A model generated the notes under the pieces. The model saw only the letters and a program-made list of their open reading frames with translations, was not told where the DNA came from and did no database searches. Position numbers and translations under genes: made by a program. DNA of 64,000 nucleotides, taken from the NCBI GenBank assembly GCA_016858145.1, contig JAEHOE010000015.1, positions 1,240,001 to 1,304,000 of the forward strand, written 5' to 3'. Within the stretch, counting starts at the first letter, position 1; each line of letters opens with the position of its first letter. This DNA comes from Edaphochlamys debaryana (Eukaryota > Chlorophyta > Chlorophyceae > Chlamydomonadales). This document shows positions 55,799 through 64,000 of the stretch, piece by piece.

Positions 55799-58700
55799 TT
55801 AGATCGCCAGCGCGCGGGCCATCTTGAGCGTGGAGCGAGCCAGGGAGGCGGAGGGGCGCACAGCCGCCACGCGGACGGGCGCGGGGGCGCGGGCGGCGGC
55901 GCGCTGGGGGCACACGCCGGCGGGCCTGGGCGGGACGGCAAGCAAGGGGCAGGTCCAGATGACCGGGGTGAGGAACGGAGCACAGCATGGTTGCAGGGAA
56001 AGGGTGAAGGATGGGGAGGAGGAGTAAGAGCCGAATGGCTGCAGCGCGAGACGGAAGGCGGCGCTCACCTGGCGAGGCCGGTGGCGAAGGCACGGCCGGT
56101 GACGGCGGCGGTGGCGAAGGCGCGGGCGGAGGAGCCCAGAGCGCCGGCGCCGGTGCGGGCGCCGCTCGAGGGCGCGGCCGCGCGGGCGGCACCTGCGGCG
56201 GGGTGTCGTGAGGGGCGTGGTTGATAGGGGTTCAGGGCTGGGCGGCAACGACGTGCTTGGAGCCAGGGCGGGCCGTGAGGGGACACACGTCCGTCCTACT
56301 CTTACATTTAGCCAATTCCCACCCGCTTGGCAGCTCACGCTTCTCTGGCTATCCGCCAACTTGCCGCCGCCCTTAACAACAAACCGTGCCCGTTCCTTTC
56401 TCCTTTCTTGTACACTCCAGCCAACCGCCCTCACTCTGCCCTGGGCAGCCCAAAGCCCCCTTCAAGCCAACGCACGTGCCACTCAGACGCCACGCCCGAG
56501 CGCTCTCCTCGCACTCACAAGCACACACCTACGCACCCTTGCACACACCTACGCACCCTTGGGCAGCTCCCCGCAGTCCGCCACCATCACGTCGAAGGAC
56601 GTGTCGCCGCTGCGGCTGCCGCACGCCTCGATGGCCTTCACCACCTCGTAGCCCTCAACCACCTGCGGCAGGGGTCGGGGGTTTCGAGGGTGAACGACGA
56701 GTCAAGGAGCTGCACCGCGGAGGCCAAGCCGTGCGGAAGGTTCGGGGCCGGTCGGGTTTGCGGCAGTGGGGGTCCGCGTGAGGCCACGGGCCGGGCGCGA
56801 GTTAGGGGCCGTGGGCGTCAGGGCGCACAGCCCCATGCGTGTCTGCCAGACCTGGACCCGCATGCTCCCATGCATGCATTAGGTTAACGCTGAGTAGAGT
56901 TGCAACCGTTTGTCATTCGCACCTGTCCGAACACCACGTGCTTGCCGTTGAGCCAGGTGGTCTGGGAGGTGCACAGGAAGAACTGGCGGGGGCGGGGAGG
57001 GGGCAGGGGAAGGGGTACTGGTGAGGCACCGGTGGATGGGCGTATGCTGGGCCCCAGCCTCCCGTCGCACTTGCTGGTGCAGCCTTTGCGCCGCGGCGTG
57101 TGCTAACGTGTTAGCTGAGATCTCAAAGCACCCAGACACGGAGCTCGGGCCGCCCCAACAAGATGCATGGGCCGCAGAATGCGGGCGCCCAACCGCCACA
57201 CCCATCTACCGGCCACGCCCTAACTAAACGCGCCGCTCCTCCCTCCCCGCACCGTGCCGCCGCACCTGGCTGCCGTTGGTGTTGGGGCCGGCGTTGGCCA
57301 TGGACAGCACGCCGGGGCCCAGGTGGGACAGCTTGAAGTTCTGAGGGGTGCAAAAGTGGGATTGAGGGTTACGGAGAAGGCAAGCCAGATCCCACGCCTG
57401 CAAGGCACACACGTTGGCGCCCTGCTTGCCAAGCCTCGTGCCGCAGCACCGCATCTGGCCCAAGCCCCCTCCCTGCCCCCCCTCCCTGCCCCGCCCCTTC
57501 CCCCCCCCACCTCGTCCTCGAAGCGGGCGCCGTAGATGCTGTCGCCACCCGTGCCGTTGTCACGGGTGAAGTCGCCGCCTTGGCACCTGCGCAGCGGAGC
57601 CGGGTGCGTAAGATGAGATGCAGAGGTGAAGGTCACGCCCCTAGTCGCCCGTGATGCGTTAGGATTCCGCAGGCGGGCCCTTCGCGTGGGGAGTTTCCCG
57701 CCTCTCGAGGCGTCAGGCAGCACGCAGAGGACTGTCGGCCAAGAAGGCAATGCCCCCACCCACTCCAAGCTGCGCACCAAGCGCTGCGGGTGGCAGCCAC
57801 GCCCGCCCCCACCCCATCCCCGCCCCCGAGGCCGCTTATTCTTGCCAAGGCCGCGGCTTTGCAGCAAGGTCTACTCTCACGGGCAAGAAGCCTCCCTCCC
57901 GCAGCGCGCGTACAAGGTCTACTCTCACGGGCAGGGCAAGCGCAAGGGCCTGCGCCTGCTGCACGATCGCAAGAGGCAGGCGCGGCTCGGACAGTTTGAG
58001 GCGGCACAGCAGGCGGAGGAGGCGGTGGAGGCTGAGGTTGACGAGGCGGGGGACTAGGGCTACAACCTCACAAGCAGCGCGGAGCCGGAGGCCGCGTGAG
58101 GGGAGGGAAGGGGAGTCTGCTGTTGGGAAGTTGGCTACAGTAACACTAACAACCGCGTCCGCATGCTGGCGCCCGCCAGCGCGAGCTGGGCCGTGGTGTG
58201 CGGCTGGTGCATGAGCATGCTGCTGCTCAACCACCCGGACGGCCTGACGCCGCGCGCCCGGCCGTTGTGGCGTGGCCGGCGGATGGCGACCGGGCGGCGC
58301 TGGGGTGCGGCGGCGCGGGCGGCTGCGGCGGCTGCACGACGGACACTGCGCCGCGCGCAGATAAGCGCAAGGTCTACTCTCACGGGCAGGGCAAGCGCAA
58401 GGGCCTGCGCCTGATGCACGAGCGCAAGAGGCAGGCGCGGCGCGGACAGGTGGAGGCGGCGCAGCAGGCGGAGGAGGCGGAGGTTGAGACGGAGGCTGAG
58501 ACCGAGACGGAGGAGGCCGAGGCCGAGTGGGGCTGAGGCGAGGACTGGGGAAAGCCTGGGGACGGGGGACTGGGGATGGGGAAAGCCTAAGGAGCCGGGG
58601 AAGCCGGGGACCGGGGCCTGGGACCTTTGATTGTAACTTAGCGAGGAGGACGGAGAGACGGAGGAGGCCGCGTGAGGGGAGGGAAGGGGAGTCTGCTACT

Positions 58701-59413
58701 CGGAAGTTTGTACAGGGCTGTACTTCTGGCTGGACAAGCTTCTAAGCTGTAACGCATTAACACAAGGGAGACCTTGCGGGCCCGGAGTTATGCTAGGTAC
58801 GCCGACCTGGTCGCGCGAGCATGCGACGCATGTCGGCATCGTTTCGACCGCGACCGCAGCGATACTCCAGCGGGGCGGGCTCACATGAAGTTGGGGATGA
58901 CGCGGTGGAAGCGCGAGCTCTTGAAGCCCTTGCCGGGCTCCCTCAGGCACAGCTGACGGAAGTTCTCGGCGGTCTTGGGGGTCACGTCCGCCTTGAGCTC
59001 CATTACGATTCGGCCGAGCGGCGTAGAGTCGCCGTAGCGGCCTAGCTTGATGTCGAAGAACACCAGAGGGTTCTCCTGCATGCGGGGGGGTCGGGGGCAC
59101 ACGGGTACTGGGGCAGAGGCGAAGGCAGGGGCGGCGACGGGCGAGGACCGGGTTGGTGCACTGCTCGGTGGCCGCCAGTGCAATTGGCAAGGCCGATAGC
59201 ATAACCCAAGCAAATGACATGTTCGTGGCATGGGCGATCGGCTCGCGCGTGGCTGAGCGGCGTTAGGTCGGCGATGCCGCTTGCATGACGCCGACCGGCC
59301 TCCCAGCGCAAGCCACGCACCGGGTTGGGAGCGCCCAGAGGCGGCAGGTAGGCAGTCTTCTGCTGCGCCAGCTGCGCAATTGCAGCCGGGTTAGCGCTCT
59401 GCGATTGGCCCAT
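55799..59413 (-). CDS. Cyclophilin-type peptidyl-prolyl cis-trans isomerase
   Basis: Predicted 283 aa. The PPIase domain (about residues 33-200) has [15 protein letters not shown] with the catalytic Arg89, then [14 protein letters not shown] and [12 protein letters not shown] with the drug-binding Trp. A 30-residue N-terminus ([15 protein letters not shown]) shows no clear targeting signal. The last two exons add an 80-residue Ala/Arg-rich tail unusual for a cyclophilin. Exons in coding order: 59413-59321, 59075-58885, 57586-57511, 57340-57266, 56982-56923, 56662-56557, 56192-56069, 55925-55799. Without the last splice the protein would end PKGA at a TAG (56551-56549), a normal cyclophilin end. 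The tail is therefore less certain than the domain. Intron 2 (1.3 kb) carries unrelated repeated units. Confidence 0.88.
56521..56560 (-). repeat. Exact 20-bp tandem duplication of the exon 6 donor of the cyclophilin gene
   Basis: Two identical 20-bp units each contain AAGG|GTGCGT on the minus strand. Donor 1 (56556) leads to the Ala-rich tail. Donor 2, 20 bases on, would include the TAG at 56551-56549 and end the protein after the PPIase domain. Confidence 0.9.
57914..58121 (+). repeat. Coding-like unit 1 within cyclophilin intron 2
   Basis: On the strand opposite to the cyclophilin, a frame reads [15 protein letters not shown], then basic and Gln/Glu-rich sequence to a TAG. It is preceded by a good acceptor (CCTCCCGCAG). 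The unit ends with GGAGGCCGCGTGAGGGG, shared with 58663-58697. A third start of the same motif lies at 57866-57885. It resembles a terminal exon of an unknown protein. Confidence 0.6.
58369..58697 (+). repeat. Coding-like unit 2 within cyclophilin intron 2
   Basis: Second copy of the unit, reading [20 protein letters not shown] followed by a Glu/Thr-rich acidic tail to a TGA at 58536. It again follows an acceptor-like GCGCGCAG. A TGTAA lies at 58632-58636, 96 bases after the stop, as expected of a real 3' end. The parent gene is not in this window. Confidence 0.6.
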
Positions 59414-60047
59414 TTTGCTCAAAGCGACTAGCGTGCAAAGGACGTGTGAATGGACTGTGGAGTACGTGTGGTGCTAACACACTTCACCAGACCTGATCGA
59501 ACAATTGGGTCGCGCGTGGGTTCCGGCAAAATGTCTGGCCCAGATCGGCCCCCGCATCGGAGCACACTCCTCCTGTGCCTCTCTCTCCCACCCGGAACGC
59601 CTCCTCCCCTGCCTCCACCCCCAACGCGCGAATCACAGGCACATCCAGCGCCTCAACCTAGCCCCCTCACCCGTGAACCTGCGGACGCGTCTGCGCAATC
59701 CAGGTGTGCCGCCCGGGCGTGCCCTCGTATATAAAGCTCTCACACAGAGTATCCATACTCGCTCCCCAAGACTGCAGCCCTTCTCATGCATGAGCGTTCC
59801 TCTGCCAACAGAACTCCACTGCCATGCCACACAACAGCCAGCACCAAGAGCTTCCCTCCTGCAGACGTGCACTCGACCCACGCACCCCATCCCAAGGCCC
59901 CAAGCATCTCACTGCCCCCAAGCATCTCACTGCTTCCCCACCCTTCCTCCATCCCCTGACGCCGGGTCCAAGACGCGCAGGCCATGCGCCAACATGCAGC
60001 ACGGCTGAGTAAACCGACTAATGCTCCCAAGCCCAGAGGCGCTCCCG
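59414..60047. other. Spacer between the GT15-like 3' end and the cyclophilin 5' end
   Basis: No gene seen. A 17-18-bp tandem pair (CCCCAAGCATCTCACTG) lies near 59898-59932. It presumably contains the cyclophilin promoter. Confidence 0.5.
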
Positions 60048-62289
60048 TTATCGCCGCTCGTCGCCACCTTTCTGTTTGTTGAACACGCCTGGCAGGTAGC
60101 GGTGTTTGTAGTCGAACTCGAACATGTAGAACTGCTTTGGCTCCACGAACAGCTGCCACAGCATCGCTATCACGCCCTGCTCGTTCCAGCGGTAGGCGAA
60201 GGTGCCGCCGGTTGCCCGGCACAGCTGCACGAAGCGATTTACCTGTGGGGCACGACACACGAGGCACGCCCCGTGTGAAGGGACAGGCATTCCGCACAGC
60301 CAAGGGGCTCACGAGGCTGGGTGATCGACCCTAGATCAATCCATGCTGGGTGATCGACACTAGATCTTGATCTCAAGTTGATCTCAAGTTGTGGACCTGG
60401 AAACCCCTACCATGGGCGTGAACCACCAGTCCAGGCTGTACATGACGCAGTTGCCACTGACATACGGCAGATGGGGATTCCAGGCAAGGCGGGGGCACGG
60501 ATGGGTGAGCGGGAAAGGACTGAACCTTCGACGACAGGCCACCCTGAAGCCCCCAGCAAGCAGCAAACACAAAGCCCCGAAGCGAGCTGGGCCCCAACTC
60601 ACAACAGAACCGTCCGGTTCCAGCCGCCGGTGGCAGGCAGGTTGTTCCTCTGCAGAGCCTCCATCTGCTCCGGAGCCAAGACCCTTTCCAGGTCCTGTGG
60701 AACGTAGAAATGGGTACGATACCCGGGCGTTGTGATGCGGGCGACGCGGGCTGGGGCAGGCGGGGAGGGTCAGGCGAGCCGAGGCCGTGCAGGGGTGCCT
60801 GTGGCTGCGACGAAGATCAATGCGACCCACCTCTGCCTGGAAGCTGGAGTAGGCGCCCTCAATGCTTTGCGGCGTGCAGTAGCTGAAGAGCTGCGCTGGC
60901 ACAATTTTGTGCGAGACGATGAAGTATCGCGCCAGCTCGGGGAGGCCCCACGTGACGCCGGGAGGTTCCCTGGTTGGGCAAAAAGGTGGAGGTGAGCACT
61001 CTCTCAGCTCGGGAGGAAGCAGGCGGGCCACTCCCGTGTGCACTCATCCCTCCAGATCCTAGCTCCTGGTGCGGTGTTGGGAGCGAGCTGGCACTCACTC
61101 ATACATCTGCCTCGCCGCTATCTTGAGTCCGTTTTGGTCGAACATGGCGACCAGGTTCCTCCCCACGGGACTGAGGATGAAGGAGTCGTCGTCCAGCTGC
61201 AGCACGAACCTGGGGGGAGGGGGGGGAGGGGTGTGTGGGGACGGGTGTGTGGGGAGGGAGAGGGAGATCACGTAGAGGCAGCGATAACATCTAGGCTGGC
61301 AAAGCCAACATCTCTGCTCGCTCCGGCCCCACCTGTGGCCCATCGTCCGTACAAAGTACGGCATGAAGGACATCCGCCAGTCGCCCTGCGGGGGGAGGTG
61401 CACGGGGAAAGGAGTTGGTGGAGGGCGGAAGCGGCAGCAGTCATCCGTCCCTGACTGCTCCCCACAAGGGGCAGCGCGCACCCGCCCTTTACTACTGTAG
61501 TCCCACAAACCCGGCTGGTCGCTACCTCAACCACCCGGCACGCACCATCAGGCGGTACGGGGCGGTGTGGGGTCCCATCCACTGCGTGCTGTCCCTGCCC
61601 AGCTCGGGTATGGACCATGAGCTGTTGTCCAGCGGGAGCACCGCCACGTTGGGCAGACGGCCCTGCTCGCCCAGCGCAGACCGCATGTCGTCCACCTGCC
61701 CAGGAGTGGCAATACGCCAGTTAGCAACCAACGGAGAGCTACAAAGCTACTTCGCCAAGCCCCTGAGCGCCACTCAGTGGTGAAGCACGCGCTCAGGGAA
61801 CCTCCCGACGCACCAGCTTGTCTGCTGTGAAGACGTAGACGCTGGCCTCCGTCGTGGGGAAGAGGTTCTCCCTCAGCAGGTCTATGGACTTGCGCAGCAT
61901 GGCCACGCGGTCCCGGTCTGGCGGGGGCGAGGTGAGGTGAGGTTAGGGGATGCGGGGAGGGGATAACGGCGGGCGTGTGTCGGCGTACGGTTCTCCTCGG
62001 CGCTTTCTCCGCTGCCCCCAGTCCGTCGTTACGGCCCTCCAGCATCCCCCCCACCTTTCCGAGCAAGGTCAGTAAGCAGATAGACGCATGCCAGGCGGTC
62101 CCGGTTCGTAGCTGGGTCGGCTGACCCCAGGTGCTTGAGGGCAAGCTCGTGGGCAGCCTCGGAAGGGCCTCTCCGCGAATGAGTCCGCCGTGACCGCATT
62201 CCGCCTCTCCCGGCCAACCCTTGGCTACTACATCTTACAGTAAGACCTAGCGCGAGTACCGTGAAGAGGAACGTACGTAGCGTGGGCAT
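60048..62289 (-). CDS. Secretory glycosyltransferase, KRE2/MNT1 (GT15)-like
   Basis: Predicted 382 aa with an N-terminal signal or anchor (MPTLRTFLFTVLALGLTV). The catalytic-type motif LQLDDDSF lies near residues 184-191. It is followed by WRMSFMPYF upstream and GGTFAYRWNEQGVIAMLW and DYKHRYLPG near the end, which resemble the GT15 mannosyltransferase GGFYYERWGDAPVH block only loosely. The C-terminus KGGDERR is polar. Exons in coding order: 62289-62055, 61917-61814, 61695-61546, 61385-61333, 61209-61099, 60969-60831, 60694-60603, 60480-60411, 60242-60048. Intron 7 has no AG at its apparent 3' end. A GT-A nucleotide-sugar transferase in the Golgi is well supported; the exact family and the sugar are less sure. 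Confidence 0.72.
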
Positions 62290-62695
62290 TAGGGAAGGAG
62301 TAGCAACAAAGCCAAGGGCGTTAACACAGGGGCCTTCATATGTTGCAGGTATAAAGATGACGTCTACGTTCAATCATCAGCGCGCAAAGGGTCGGCGGAG
62401 GGAAGCAGTCGTGAGCTGTCGCGCATGGCACCTGCTGCGATCACGCGCGAACCGGCTGCAGCCGGTTCAGCCATCCAATACTGTGCCCGAAAATTATTAC
62501 ACAGACTGGACGGACCTGATTGCAACACTCGCAGCCGGCTTACAGCAGCTGCTCCACACCTCGCATCACCCCTCGCTGGTCCGACGCAACGCACTAACCG
62601 AGCCACACAATCATGTCGACGACCTGTTGCACGCCTGGCGTGTCCTGTACCTGTCCGTAGCCGGGCCGCCCGGCGGGAACCGAAAGGTGGCGTCG
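62290..62695. promoter_or_regulatory. Divergent promoter region, GT15-like / O-fucosyltransferase-like
   Basis: The two start codons are 406 bp apart on opposite strands. No named element is recognised by eye. Confidence 0.45.
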
Positions 62696-64000
62696 ATGTG
62701 GACGCCAGGATGGATGGGCGTGACGGTGGCACTCATAGCGCTGGCGCTTGCCGTTGCCACGGATGCTGCGTACCTGATACCCTTCATGTGGCACGGTGAG
62801 CTACTTGAGGGGGTTGCGTTCAAGCCACAGCGGGCCGCAGGGGGCCAGGGGCCCCAGGAACACGCAGAGGCCGGGGCGGCCGGGGACAAGTCGGGCGCCA
62901 CGCTTGTGCAACAGGTGACCGCCAGGGTCTCACCGTTGAGAGAGAGGATACAAACTAATATGCAAGGTGGACACGAGCGTGTCAACAGTTGACAGCCGCC
63001 GAGGGGATTAGGCGAAGGCGTCGTTGCCACAAAGCCCGCCGGGGCCAGCCAGCAGCGCCTGCTGGCAACGGAGGAGCCCCACCCGGGCATGCAGTGCAGG
63101 TCTGACCCTTCGACTTACGCCCACGCTGCGGCTTCCGTGCACACTCGCGCCCGCAGGCCCCAACAACCAGATCAACACCATTAAGGAAACGCTGGCCCTG
63201 GCCAAGGTGCTGGGCCGCACCACGGTTCTCCCCGACCTGCAGTCCCACATGTTCACGGACAAGTCTAAGAACTCCATGCGTTTCAAGGTGAGGTTGTGGG
63301 GGCGACGCAGTAAGGGCCGGCCAGCAAGGCTGGCGGCACGGACGCTGGATGGTTGCTGGCGCGCTTGCCCCCACGGTACTGAAGCTGGCGCACCTCCGGT
63401 GTCTGGCCGCTATCTACGCCCCCCAGGACCTGTTCGACCTCCCCTACATTAAGGTGAGCGCCATCCAGGGGACCCGTGCGTGCGTGTGTCCTAGTACAGA
63501 GGAGGGCAAGCCCTGCGTGCTGCCCGGCCGAGAGGTGGTCAAGGACTCCAGTGTTTCCCGGGCATCGTTGTCCGCAGCAGTCCAGGCCCCAATGCCGACC
63601 CCTTTCCCTGCTGGCCCGGCTCCACCCGTGGGAGCGCAGGAGCATGCGGATGTCATCCTGCTGGAGGAGCTGGAGGCCAAGCTGGGGGGTAGCGCCTGGG
63701 ACAGGACCCTGGACGCGGTCCTCTACATGGTGCCTCCTAGCCCCGTGAGCCCTGGTGGCAGGAAACGGGGATGCCCGGCCCAGTGGCGGGGGCGATCACC
63801 CGGCCACTGGCCGGGTCCACTGGGGGGCCAACTTTGCGGTTGCACGGCTCGCGAGGGCTTGCAGTCATCCCGCCCTCGTCCCTTGCCGCGTAGATGAAGC
63901 GACAGGTGTCGTTGATAACGGACCAGGGCTTCCGCCCGCCTGCCGACAAGGCGGCCTTCATCGACTCCCCCGTCACCAGCTGGACCGGGTGCTCGGAGGA
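62696..64000 (+). CDS. Protein O-fucosyltransferase-like protein (partial, 5' part)
   Basis: An N-terminal anchor (MGVTVALIALALAVAT) is followed by GPNNQINTIKETLALAKVLG and RTTVLPDLQSHM. This is the GDP-fucose-binding start of the O-FucT superfamily (usual form GGxNNQ ... A..L.RT.VLP). Exons: 62696-62795, 63157-63287, 63427-63453, 63640-63729 and 63894 to beyond the edge. The 186-bp stretch 63454-63639 is an in-frame intron with GTGAGC and GCGCAG ends but could be read through. The part after the edge, including the catalytic C-terminal region, is not visible. It probably acts in the ER or Golgi; the acceptor is unknown. Confidence 0.75.

Noticed and set aside
1..64000. tRNA, rRNA, CRISPR arrays and bacterial operons
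   Set aside because: None could be recognised; the gene structure is eukaryotic throughout.

Overview
The window is nuclear DNA of a chlorophyte green alga, most likely a chlamydomonadalean. It is very GC-rich. The genes are split into many short exons (about 133 introns in ten gene models). The content mixes plant-lineage genes (VTC2 of ascorbate synthesis, a HAK/KUP K+ transporter) with a centriole gene (CEP76), which fits a flagellate alga. One candidate TGTAA polyadenylation signal of the volvocine type lies behind the K+ transporter. All exon models were built by eye from splice consensus, reading phase and family resemblance, without transcripts.

Layout from left to right: (1) the N-terminus of an unrecognised Pro/Ala-rich gene on the minus strand, running off the left edge; (2) a 29-exon HAK/KUP potassium transporter, plus strand, 2609-10870; (3) a Golgi-type sulfotransferase, minus strand, 13034-15766, divergent from (4) a GT61-family glycosyltransferase, plus strand, 16239-20953; (5) a frameshifted tyrosine-recombinase relic near 21.5-22.4 kb; (6) CEP76, 23548-28091, followed head-to-tail by (7) the meiotic MutS homologue MSH5, 28594-37060, whose intron 22 carries a 631-bp repeat; (8) a double-DUF1538 membrane protein, 38161-46358; (9) a second copy of that repeat (48583-49243) just upstream of (10) VTC2, 49520-51621; (11) two apparently identical 1005-bp direct repeats separated by 551 bp (52592-55152); (12) a cyclophilin, minus strand, 55799-59413, whose second intron holds duplicated coding-like units; (13) a GT15-like glycosyltransferase, minus strand, 60048-62289, divergent from (14) a protein O-fucosyltransferase-like gene that runs off the right edge.

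Two divergent gene pairs (sulfotransferase/GT61 and GT15-like/O-fucosyltransferase-like) encode secretory-pathway glycan enzymes and may share promoters. The most unusual signals are in gene structure rather than gene content: seven predicted GC-AG introns, local tandem duplication of splice sites in three genes, a duplicated exon in the K+ transporter, one intron with no AG at its expected 3' end, and a dispersed repeat whose two copies diverge unevenly along their length. I found no clearly new multi-gene system.
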